A DNA stretch of 13,569 bases. Source: 2-12-FULL-43-11 sp035655355. Lineage in GTDB: Bacteria > Patescibacteriota > Minisyncoccia > UBA6257 > Colwellbacteraceae. Of this stretch, positions 6,765 through 12,749 are shown in pieces. The DNA lies in contig DASRUQ010000028.1 in NCBI GenBank assembly GCA_035655355.1, positions 1-13,569 of the forward strand, read 5' to 3'. Made by a program: the position numbers and the translations under genes. How positions within the stretch are numbered: position 1 is the first letter of the stretch; each line of letters starts with the position of its first letter. The notes beneath the pieces are model-generated. The model had not been told where the DNA came from. It searched no databases and saw nothing but the letters and a program-made list of their open reading frames with translations.

Positions 6765-7550
6765 TTACTTAAGAATATCTTTTAGTGAATCCAGCGGGAT
6801 TTTAGCCTCAAAGGAACCTGCCGCGTAAGCCGCTGCCTGGTACGGAGGGATTAATATTAATAAATTCTCGTTGTCTAAGTAGAAGAACTGGAGTGTTTCA
6901 GGCGAGGGTTCGGTGCCCAGACGAACGGCATCTTCGTCTTCAGGCGTCAGCTCTCCTCCTACTTTGTCTTTTAATTGGGCTAACACCTGGCTGTAAGTAA
7001 CGGCAGAGATTCTATCTAAATAAGAAACATTGTCTTTGAATAGACCGCTTAACGGCACCGAATCACCCTGCTTATCAAAGGTTATGGTGTGATAAAAACC
7101 ATTCGGGTGGGCCCCGCCGGTATCCATGTAAATAAGGAAAACGTAGGAAACATAACCTGGGGAAGTATAAGGCTTATAACTGATATCAAGAGTATATTTC
7201 CTGCTATCAGCTAGTTCCAAAGCCTTCTTCTCTTCAACGCTTAAGGCCTCGAAGTTACCGCTCTGCTTGAAAGTTTTAATAGTATCCGCTAGGGATTGTT
7301 CTATGGCTTCTATTGCCCTAGCGTCAGTCCGCCTGTCGTACCACTTCCAAAGAGGAGTCTTGCTGGGATAAGTTGCTGTCACGGTATAATAGTCTCCATT
7401 TTCTCTAAACTGTTTGTCGCCGAGAGATGCCATAGAACCGCTTAAGACGTGTTTGGGGCCGGCTAAGAGAGTTGTCCCCGCATAACCGAAAGATGCGGCC
7501 ATAAGCATAAGTAGGGCTACAACTAAAATATATTTCCAATTAGCCTTCAT
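6765..7550 (-). CDS. DUF3298 (RsiV-type C-terminal domain) exported protein
   Basis: 261 residues. Residues 1-30 are a basic start plus hydrophobic core ending AASFGYAGTTLLA, a signal peptide or anchor. Residues 45-135 resemble the DUF4163-type domain that often precedes DUF3298; the C-terminal half carries the DUF3298 hallmarks GGAHPNGFYHTITFD (about 143-157), a LSGLFKD turn and a closing LLILIPPYQAAAYAAGSFEAKIPL segment. The same domain forms the extracytoplasmic part of the anti-sigma factor RsiV, where it binds lysozyme, but this protein lacks an N-terminal sigma-binding domain. It is probably a stand-alone extracytoplasmic domain of unknown role. It is the last gene of the dsbA operon, 9 nt after the reductase stop. 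Confidence 0.8.
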   Translation of the reverse strand: MKANWKYILVVALLMLMAASFGYAGTTLLAGPKHVLSGSMASLGDKQFRENGDYYTVTATYPSKTPLWKWYDRRTDARAIEAIEQSLADTIKTFKQSGNFEALSVEEKKALELADSRKYTLDISYKPYTSPGYVSYVFLIYMDTGGAHPNGFYHTITFDKQGDSVPLSGLFKDNVSYLDRISAVTYSQVLAQLKDKVGGELTPEDEDAVRLGTEPSPETLQFFYLDNENLLILIPPYQAAAYAAGSFEAKIPLDSLKDILK

Positions 7551-7559
7551 AACAGACGC

Positions 7560-8486
7560 TTACATCTGGTTGGACTTGTGGAGATAGTCGTAAATGTTTA
7601 GAACGGCTTTAACGGCGTCTCCCGCTGAAATATTGTTTTGTTTATAGAGCACATCTGACACGTCTCCCGCGGCCCAAACACCTAACAGTGAACTCCGCTG
7701 CGTCTTGTGGTCTACCACCACTTCACCCTGCGGATTGATCTCTACCAATCCTCCGGCAATCCCGGAGTTAGGCACGGAACCAATCTCTACAAAAACTCCG
7801 TCCAGCTTCAATTCCTGCACCTCGCCCTCCTTGCTCTCATACTTCAAACCGGTAACCTTGCCTTCAGCAATTCCTAAAATCTCATTAATTTTATTCATAG
7901 TTAAAATCTTTACCTTGGGATTGGCTTTAACTTTTTCCTGCGTTACCGGATCACCACGGAGTTCAGAACGTGTCATAACATAAATATCGGTAGCGTAAGG
8001 TATTAAATCTATCACTCCCTCTAAAGCAGAATTACCTCCGCCAACCACAGCCACTATCTTTTTATTAAAAATTGGAGCGTCACAGATAGAACAATAAACG
8101 ACTCCTTTGCCGTCCAATTCTTTTTCTCCGGGCACGCCAAGTTTTTTTCTGCTGCTGCCGGAAGTCAGCAAGATTGTTATAGTTTCAAAGGTTTTACCGT
8201 CTGAAGCCGTCACCTTGAAACCTTTTTCCGTCTTTTCAATTTTGGTGGCCAACGCTCCCTCTAAAATCTCTATGTCTCCTTGGGCTCTCAGGTGGTCTTC
8301 GAGCATTCTGGCCAGGTCATAGCCCGAAACAGACTTGGTGCCTATCCAATTTTGCACATCAGCCGAAGTTAAAGACTGGCCGCCGAAAGATTCGGCTATT
8401 AAAAGTGTCTTTATTTTCTTCCTGGCGGCATAAATCCCGGCGGCAACACCGGCTGGTCCGCCCCCTATGATAATTAGACCATACAT
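7560..8486 (-). CDS. Thioredoxin reductase-like FAD disulfide reductase, closest in motifs to the AhpF C-terminal half
   Basis: 308 residues, the length of a low-molecular-weight thioredoxin reductase. FAD-binding motif IIGGGPAGVAAGIYAARK at 6-23; redox-active CSIC at 132-135 inside VVYCSICDAPIF; NAD(P)-binding GGGNSALEGVIDL at 149-161; C-terminal AAGDV at 272-276 with YKQNNISAGDAVKA. The GGGNS start, the DPV...K segment and YKQ..I..G resemble AhpF rather than E. coli TrxB, which has GGGDSAVEE and HRR for NADPH; here the equivalent is MTRSELRG. Cofactor preference is therefore open. It probably reduces the glutaredoxin-like protein encoded 3 nt upstream. No thioredoxin gene is in the window. 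The start is close-packed and has no Shine-Dalgarno. Confidence 0.88.
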   Translation of the reverse strand: MYGLIIIGGGPAGVAAGIYAARKKIKTLLIAESFGGQSLTSADVQNWIGTKSVSGYDLARMLEDHLRAQGDIEILEGALATKIEKTEKGFKVTASDGKTFETITILLTSGSSRKKLGVPGEKELDGKGVVYCSICDAPIFNKKIVAVVGGGNSALEGVIDLIPYATDIYVMTRSELRGDPVTQEKVKANPKVKILTMNKINEILGIAEGKVTGLKYESKEGEVQELKLDGVFVEIGSVPNSGIAGGLVEINPQGEVVVDHKTQRSSLLGVWAAGDVSDVLYKQNNISAGDAVKAVLNIYDYLHKSNQM

Positions 8487-8489
8487 TAA

Positions 8490-8723
8490 CTAAACAGTTA
8501 TCTTTAAAGCTTTCTCTAGCTCGCCGCGATTAAAACCAATGAAGATTTCACCATCAATGTCTATGACAGGCACAGCCATTTGGTGAGATTTAGCTACCAT
8601 TTCGTCTACCAAACGGTCATCGGTAGTAACATCTATTTCTTCGAAGGCGATGTTGTTTTTCTTGAAGAGTTCTTTGGCCATCTTGCAGTAAACACAGACG
8701 GGGGTCGTGTATATTTTTACCAT
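8490..8723 (-). CDS. Glutaredoxin/NrdH-like small redox protein
   Basis: 77 residues with a thioredoxin fold: beta strand KIYTT, active site CVYC at 10-13, AKELF helix, IDV strand, and the cis-Pro loop VPVIDIDGEIFIGF, followed by a short C-terminal helix. It is cytoplasmic, with no signal. NrdH and NrdH-like glutaredoxins are reduced by thioredoxin reductase rather than glutathione. The adjacent TrxB/AhpF-like gene (3-nt gap) makes that the likely electron donor. CVYC differs from the common NrdH CVQC and glutaredoxin CPYC motifs. A GAGG sequence lies just before the ATG (2-nt spacing), one of the few possible Shine-Dalgarno sites in the window. The gene follows the DsbA-like gene by 15 nt. 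Confidence 0.9.
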   Translation of the reverse strand: MVKIYTTPVCVYCKMAKELFKKNNIAFEEIDVTTDDRLVDEMVAKSHQMAVPVIDIDGEIFIGFNRGELEKALKITV

Positions 8724-8738
8724 AACCTCAATATAAAA

Positions 8739-9464
8739 CTACTTAAGATATTTGTCTATAACCGCGGCAAAATCACTGAAGGGAACAGCGCCGGATATGA
8801 CCTCTCCATTAATCAAAGTGCTCGGCGTGGAGAGTCTTGCTAAGTCTTTGGAGGCCTCTGCGGTGTCGGAAATGACCTCACTGGAGTATTTGCCGGTATC
8901 ATAACAGTTTTCAAACTGTTTTTTATCCAATTTTAGCTTTTCAGCTATAGCCATGAACAAACTCTTGATGAGATTGCCGTTATTCTCTTTGCCATCCAGC
9001 CCTTCCACGGTAAAAAGCGCGTCGTGGTACTCCCAGAACTTGCCCTGGTCGGCGGCGCAATTGGCGGCCAAGGCGGCGTTGTGCGATTCCTGACCGTTAG
9101 GAATAAAATTATCTATAACAATCAAATCTTTGTATATCATATTCGCCTTACCGTTCGCTACATATTGTCTTCTTATCTCACCTTCGCTCTCTTTAAAGAA
9201 TTTTTCGCAGTACGGGCACTGGTAGTCGCCATATTCTACTATCTTCACTTTAGCGCCGGGGTTACCTAAGATAATATCTCCGCCCTCTCCCAGAGTTTGC
9301 TGATACGGCACTTTTGTTTCAAAGGCGGGCAGAGTGTTAGTCGTAGTAGTGACAACATTTGGAGTTGCCCCATCTGGTCCGAAAGCATAAATTATTGAGC
9401 CGGCTACAATCAAGGCTCCGGCGAGAATACTGCCGCTTATTACAGTCAAGTTGTCTTTAGTCAT
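8739..9464 (-). CDS. Membrane-anchored DsbA/BdbD-like thiol-disulfide oxidoreductase
   Basis: 241 residues from the ATG at 9464. A TM anchor at about 7-29 is followed by a Thr/Asn-rich linker and a DsbA-fold domain: VKIVEYGDYQCPYCEKFF with CPYC at 83-86, an inserted helical domain with two extra cysteines (CAADQG and ENCYD), and the cis-Pro loop STPSTLING near 212-220. It should act outside the membrane, oxidising or isomerising disulfides in exported proteins. An upstream in-frame ATG at 9473 exists, but it lies inside the -10 element of the only visible promoter. The ATG at 9464 is 7 nt downstream of TATAAT, so I choose it. First gene of the redox operon, divergent from the flippase. Confidence 0.9.
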   Translation of the reverse strand: MTKDNLTVISGSILAGALIVAGSIIYAFGPDGATPNVVTTTTNTLPAFETKVPYQQTLGEGGDIILGNPGAKVKIVEYGDYQCPYCEKFFKESEGEIRRQYVANGKANMIYKDLIVIDNFIPNGQESHNAALAANCAADQGKFWEYHDALFTVEGLDGKENNGNLIKSLFMAIAEKLKLDKKQFENCYDTGKYSSEVISDTAEASKDLARLSTPSTLINGEVISGAVPFSDFAAVIDKYLK

Positions 9465-9501
9465 ATCAGTCATTATATAATGTTATCAATGGACCAAGCA
9501 A
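9451..9501. promoter_or_regulatory. Symmetric divergent promoter sharing one palindromic -10
   Basis: CATTATATAATG (9471-9482) is its own reverse complement. It gives TATAAT at 9476-9481 on plus and at 9472-9477 on minus. The plus -10 has TTGTCT (9451-9456) 19 nt upstream; the minus -10 has TTGCTT (9496-9501 on minus) 18 nt upstream, inside the flippase gene. Each -10 is followed by exactly 7 nt and then an ATG: 9489 for the flippase and 9464 for the DsbA-like gene. RNA polymerase cannot occupy both directions at once. Confidence 0.75.
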
Positions 9502-10907
9502 TTGGTAAAAAAATCGCGGAGAACACCGCCTGGCTCTTCGGCGGTCAGATTGTAGGACGGCTTCTCCGGGCCGTTATTATAATTTACGCGGCCCGGCTTC
9601 TGGGGGCCGGAGGTTGGGGCGCTTTTTCTTACGCTTTAAGTTTGGCCGCTTTTCTCACTATCTTCTCTGATTTTGGCATTAATGCCTTGCTAACCAGAGA
9701 AGGCGTCAAATCCCCCGAGTTAAGAAATAAATATTTAGCTACTGCCTTGGCCCTCAAGACATCTGTTTTAATTGTTTTAATGGCCTTAGTCACGTTCCTG
9801 GCCGACTATCTCACCAGTATCCCCGCCGCCGCCGCCCTTCTCCCCATAATAGCTCTGATCTTCGCTTTTGATTCTTTAAGAGACTTAGGCGTGGCCCTCG
9901 CTAGATCCCTGGAGAAAATGGAGATAGAAGCCTGGGTCAATATCCTGACTAATCTGGCCATTACTATATTTGGTTTTATATTTCTATATAACTTCGGCAC
10001 CGTGGCGAGCCTGACTTGGGGCTACGCTTTTGGCTCTGGCCTGGGAATGCTCGCCATCGTCTATATCTTTCGGGACTATTTCAAAGGCCTTTTGGGGAAT
10101 ATAGATATATCTCTCGCCAGAACGCTAGTCACTTCCGCCTGGCCCTTCGGACTCTTGGGCCTGATGGGAGTAGTGATGATTAACACAGATGTTTTGATGC
10201 TCGGTTGGCTCACTTCTGCCGAAGCTACGGGGTTTTATGCCGCGGCCCAGAGACCCATTCAATTACTCTACATCGCCCCCACCCTCATCGCCGCGGCTTT
10301 TTTTCCGGCCTTAACCAGATCGGTTAAGAATAGAGATACTCATTTCAGAGCTATTTTTGAGCGTGGCGTGGTTGCCACTTATCTCTTAGCCGTTCCCATA
10401 GCCATCGGCGGATTTTTGTTGGCCAGGCCGATAATACATCTCCTCTACGGCTCTGTTTATCTCCCCGGCACATCAAGTTTTGCCATTTTAGCGCTCACAA
10501 CTCTCGCTGTATTCCCAGCCACCATTATTGCTAACGGCGTTTACGCTCACGACAAACAAAAAAACCTCTTGGGCTATGTAGCCCTCGGGGTTGGCGGCAA
10601 CATCTTTCTTAATTTTCTTTTTATTCCTATTTTAGGCATCGCGGGCTCTGCCCTGGCTACTTTTATCAACCAGATAATTATTAACGCCTATCTCTGGAGG
10701 CAATTTAGAAAAGTCAGTGACTTTTCTATCCTGCCTCATCTAGGCAAAATTGCTGCCTCTGGTCTAGTTATGGGAATCCTGACTCTCTCCCTGAATTATT
10801 TTTCCGTTAATGTTATCGCCAACATCGCGGCCTCCGGCGTTCTTTATCTCCTCTGCCTCTGGGTACTGAAAGAGCCGACACTCCAGATGTTAAAACGAAC
10901 CAACTAA
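9489..10907 (+). CDS. Oligosaccharide/polysaccharide flippase (MATE/MOP superfamily, Wzx-like)
   Basis: 472 residues from the ATG at 9489, with about 12-14 hydrophobic segments across the whole length. The opening (AENTAWLFGGQIVGRLLRAVIIIYAARLLGAGGWGAFSYALS) is typical of polysaccharide transport proteins of the MOP superfamily: a first helix with GR, then AR-LGxxxxGxxxYA. Further matches are LTREG near 64-68 and INTDVLMLGWLTSAEATGFYAAAQRP around 225-250. It is predicted to flip undecaprenyl- or dolichyl-type lipid-linked sugars across the cytoplasmic membrane for glycan or glycoprotein assembly. No glycosyltransferases are adjacent. The in-frame ATG at 9480 overlaps the -10 element, whereas 9489 sits 7 nt after it; hence the chosen start. 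It converges with the receiver gene. Confidence 0.9.
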   Translation: MDQAIGKKIAENTAWLFGGQIVGRLLRAVIIIYAARLLGAGGWGAFSYALSLAAFLTIFSDFGINALLTREGVKSPELRNKYLATALALKTSVLIVLMALVTFLADYLTSIPAAAALLPIIALIFAFDSLRDLGVALARSLEKMEIEAWVNILTNLAITIFGFIFLYNFGTVASLTWGYAFGSGLGMLAIVYIFRDYFKGLLGNIDISLARTLVTSAWPFGLLGLMGVVMINTDVLMLGWLTSAEATGFYAAAQRPIQLLYIAPTLIAAAFFPALTRSVKNRDTHFRAIFERGVVATYLLAVPIAIGGFLLARPIIHLLYGSVYLPGTSSFAILALTTLAVFPATIIANGVYAHDKQKNLLGYVALGVGGNIFLNFLFIPILGIAGSALATFINQIIINAYLWRQFRKVSDFSILPHLGKIAASGLVMGILTLSLNYFSVNVIANIAASGVLYLLCLWVLKEPTLQMLKRTN

Positions 10908-10982
10908 AAACTCCCTCGTAGTAAGGAAGTTCTTGCGCATTAAACTTTTTGACGTTTAAAAGCCTTTATTTCTTAATAAGAA
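10908..10982. other. Convergent intergenic spacer with weak hairpins
   Basis: Between the flippase stop and the receiver stop are an imperfect AACTcCCT/AGGaAGTT hairpin just after the flippase, a TTAAAC/GTTTAA inverted repeat (10940-10945 and 10954-10959) followed on plus by a T-rich stretch, and a TTCTTAATAAGAA palindrome (10970-10982). None is a strong intrinsic terminator, but together they may slow polymerases from either side. Confidence 0.3.
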
Positions 10983-11387
10983 CTAAGTATTTGCCTTGAC
11001 TATGGTTGTAAGGTCAGCCGGTGAAGTGTCTGCCTTAGATAAATATCTAACCTTATGCATTTTTTCGGTTGATTCCTTGAAGGTATCGCTGCGGTAATTA
11101 GTAAATATTACTACAAACGTGTTATCAAAAACTGGCTGTTTCCTGATAGCTTCCAAAATCGCCAAACCGGAAATGTCCGGCAAAAGTAAATCTAAAACTA
11201 TAAGAGAAGAAATATCTTCCTCGCCACGGACCATTCCTTCCATTCTCAGCATAGCTACCTTGCCGCTTGTAATCATCTCCACCTGAAATCCCTCCACCTC
11301 CAAGAATTCCTTATAAGATCCGACAACCTCCGGCTCTTCATCGATAACCATTATTACCTTTTTATTAAGACAATTGGGGTCTGTCAT
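10983..11387 (-). CDS. Stand-alone response regulator receiver domain
   Basis: 134 residues from the ATG at 11387, one CheY-like receiver and nothing else. The acidic pocket is D16-E17 (VIDEEPEV), the phospho-acceptor is D66 (IVLDLLLPDISGL), the conserved Thr is T96 (IFTNY) and the Lys is K118 (YLSKADTSPADL). All four functional positions are present, so it should be phosphorylated by a histidine kinase. No kinase or output domain is in the window. An open frame runs upstream to 11462, adding 25 residues, but that stretch contains a perfect extended -10 (TGCTATAAT) and no family similarity. The start at 11387, 10 nt after the -10, is therefore preferred. Confidence 0.88.
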   Translation of the reverse strand: MTDPNCLNKKVIMVIDEEPEVVGSYKEFLEVEGFQVEMITSGKVAMLRMEGMVRGEEDISSLIVLDLLLPDISGLAILEAIRKQPVFDNTFVVIFTNYRSDTFKESTEKMHKVRYLSKADTSPADLTTIVKANT

Positions 11388-11397
11388 ATCATCGGAT

Positions 11398-11406
11398 ATT
11401 ATAGCA
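11398..11406 (-). promoter_or_regulatory. Extended -10 promoter of the receiver gene
   Basis: TGCTATAAT on the minus strand, a perfect TGnTATAAT, ending 10 nt before the ATG at 11387. The predicted leader is 3-4 nt. It decides the start codon against the longer open frame. Confidence 0.65.
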
Positions 11407-11462
11407 AATCTACAAAAATCAACTACTACCGCATGACATTTATAGAATTCGCCGTCAAGCAT

Positions 11463-11550
11463 GCTATAGCTCTGACCAGTACCGCAGTATACTGGATTAT
11501 CTGACGCCTAATTACACTAAGCCGATTTTTAGAGTTCTATTTTAGTCCAA
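11463..11550. other. Intergenic spacer with one inverted repeat
   Basis: Between the receiver region and the DUF3761 stop. It holds a CCAGTA/TACTGG inverted repeat (11476-11481 and 11490-11495, 8-nt loop) without a T-tract. No tRNA-like or coding pattern is seen. Confidence 0.3.
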
Positions 11551-11970
11551 CTAATACCACGTCGCTACTCCTCCGTGACGAGAGCAGGTTCCTTGCCGGT
11601 GCTGACTGAAGCTATAAGTCCCGTCTCGACATTTAGCCGAAGCTCCAGCTGGAACTGAAGGGGCATAAGCTGGCGAATGGACTGAATTACCATCCGAGTT
11701 AATATAATAATTATTATTAGAAAGGTTGGGTAAAACCTGAGTAGCCTGTGGAACTACATTATTAGAAATTATTGGAGCAGAGACATCTGTGGCGTTAGTA
11801 GAAGGGTTATTAGTTTGAGTGGTCTTGGGGACCGCAGTATCATAGATTATCGGAACGGAAATGTCTGCGGTGTTAGTAGAGGGGTTTGGTGAGCCAGTCA
11901 TGGAAGCAGCTAGAGAACCAACGGCTATTACGCCAACTGTCCCAGCTAAAAACTTTCCCCAATTATTCAT
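11551..11970 (-). CDS. DUF3761-domain exported/anchored protein with duplicated linker
   Basis: 139 residues. Residues 5-26 form an N-terminal hydrophobic segment ending near AASMTGS, a signal peptide or anchor. Residues 29-80 are a low-complexity Asn/Thr/Ser/Pro linker made of two 26-residue units (29-54 and 55-80), each starting NPSTN and containing PII and VP..TQ. Residues 88-139 hold the conserved module: YINSDGNSVHSPAYAPS, then CRDGTYSFSQHRQGTCSRHGGVATWY at the C-terminus. This Cys...CSxHGGV signature is the DUF3761 domain, of unknown function, with two cysteines able to form a disulfide. That suits export and the oxidoreductase encoded nearby, though the link is only an inference. The ATG is 7 nt after an extended -10. 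Confidence 0.85.
   Translation of the reverse strand: MNNWGKFLAGTVGVIAVGSLAASMTGSPNPSTNTADISVPIIYDTAVPKTTQTNNPSTNATDVSAPIISNNVVPQATQVLPNLSNNNYYINSDGNSVHSPAYAPSVPAGASAKCRDGTYSFSQHRQGTCSRHGGVATWY
11731..11886 (-). repeat. Two 78-bp tandem units inside the DUF3761 gene
   Basis: Unit 1 spans 11809-11886 and unit 2 spans 11731-11808. They are in register with the reading frame and encode the two 26-residue linker copies (NPSTNTADISVPII... and NPSTNATDVSAPII...). They are clearly related but diverged, so the duplication is not recent. Confidence 0.75.
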
Positions 11971-11977
11971 CTCTCTT

Positions 11978-11986
11978 ATTATATCA
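11978..11986 (-). promoter_or_regulatory. Extended -10 promoter of the DUF3761 gene, leaderless type
   Basis: TGATATAAT on the minus strand ends 7 nt before the ATG at 11970. The 7 nt (AAGAGAG) are purine-rich but too close to the predicted transcription start to serve as a Shine-Dalgarno. Confidence 0.7.
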
Positions 11987-12199
11987 TTTGACCGTTTATA
12001 AAAACTACCTCACACCACAAATTACAATCAACCTTTCAGCATCTAAGTTAGTCTGACCGAACTCGGAGTATTTCTTCTTGAGTTGTACCACGCCCAGTAA
12101 CATCACTTATCCACAAACTAATACTGAGCCTGCCCGCAGTGAAGGCTTCGGCTGAGCTCAGCCGAATATCCTTGTCTAGCCTGTCTAATTAACGTATTT
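11987..12199. other. Intergenic region with a GC-rich palindrome and a doubtful 32-codon ORF
   Basis: About 210 bp between two minus-strand genes. On the minus strand 12103-12005 is an ATG-started 32-codon ORF, with a peptide beginning MLLGVVQLKKKYSEF, without RBS or promoter. An overlapping frame reads a fragment ending TTQEEILRVRSD before a stop. Neither is recognised. A perfect 20-bp palindrome lies at 12147-12166 and is listed separately. Confidence 0.35.
12147..12166. repeat. Perfect 20-bp GC-rich palindrome
   Basis: TTCGGCTGAGCTCAGCCGAA is exactly self-complementary and lies 33 bp past the stop of the single-TM hypothetical gene. No T-tract follows on either strand, so it is not a standard terminator. 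It is richer in G+C than the surrounding spacer and may be a dispersed REP-like element; only one copy is in this window. Confidence 0.6.
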
Positions 12200-12580
12200 C
12201 TACTTGCCTTTTAAAGTTTGAGCTACCTGGCTGTCGGCGCGGATAGAGGCGGTAAAGATTACTTGTTCGTCGTTTAGATAAATTTTATCTGGGGACCACA
12301 ATGCCTCTTTAAGCGGCGCCAGCTGGAAAGATTTCTTGTTTGGGTCATCCGGACTAGTTACTGATTGTAAAAGATAGACATCCGTTAAAACAAGTTTCGG
12401 GAAAGTGGAAAGCTTGCCAATGTATATTTCTCCGGTTGAAAGATAAACAACTGAATAGGGTTTGCTAAAGGCTCCACGCAAAGCATCTGGTTTAAAAACG
12501 GACAAAGCGGCGAGGGATACAGACCCGCCGACCACGACGAACGCTAATATTGAAATTATGATTTTAATTTTTTTAGGCAT
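12200..12580 (-). CDS. Single-TM hypothetical protein
   Basis: 126 residues. A basic start (MPKKIK) and a hydrophobic segment at 7-28 form an N-in/C-out membrane anchor. The rest is a small, probably beta-rich extracytoplasmic domain with SVVYLSTGEIYIGKLSTFP (43-61), LTDVYLLQS (65-73), FQLAPLKEALWSPDKIYLNDEQVIF (84-108) and a closing DSQVAQTLKGK. I do not recognise a named domain; the layout looks like a small conserved single-pass protein. The ATG at 12580 is well supported: a perfect extended -10 (TGTTATAAT) ends 6 nt upstream, so the mRNA is probably leaderless. An inverted repeat abuts the -10, and a variant of the 13-kb palindrome lies about 120 bp upstream. Confidence 0.75.
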   Translation of the reverse strand: MPKKIKIIISILAFVVVGGSVSLAALSVFKPDALRGAFSKPYSVVYLSTGEIYIGKLSTFPKLVLTDVYLLQSVTSPDDPNKKSFQLAPLKEALWSPDKIYLNDEQVIFTASIRADSQVAQTLKGK

Positions 12581-12586
12581 AGGGAA

Positions 12587-12616
12587 ATTATAACATATTG
12601 TTAATAGACAACAATA
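12587..12616 (-). promoter_or_regulatory. Extended -10 promoter with abutting inverted repeat
   Basis: TGTTATAAT on minus (12587-12595) ends 6 nt before the ATG at 12580. Directly upstream lies TATTGTT-N7-AACAATA (12596-12616), a perfect 7-bp-arm inverted repeat in the -16 to -36 region, a fitting place for a repressor. Confidence 0.6.
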
Positions 12617-12691
12617 CTTAAGATATCAACAAACTAAAACTCCTCAAAAAGCTCAAAATGACTAACATTCAAGACCGCCCGCATGCCATCT

Positions 12692-12707
12692 GCTTCATTA
12701 ATGAAGC
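12692..12707. repeat. Variant of the TTCATTAATGAA palindrome (copy 5)
   Basis: GCTTCATTAATGAAGC is a perfect 16-bp palindrome sharing the 12-bp core TTCATTAATGAA with the copies at 13.1-13.5 kb. It lies 42 bp past the stop of the TrpR-like gene and about 120 bp upstream of the hypothetical gene at 12580. Confidence 0.55.
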
Positions 12708-12749
12708 TGTCTCGTGGCTAGCGCCAGATAATCAAAACTCAAGATAAAT

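Noticed and set aside
11463..11550. tRNA gene
   Set aside because: The CCAGTA/TACTGG repeat is not part of a cloverleaf; no T-loop or acceptor pairing was found.
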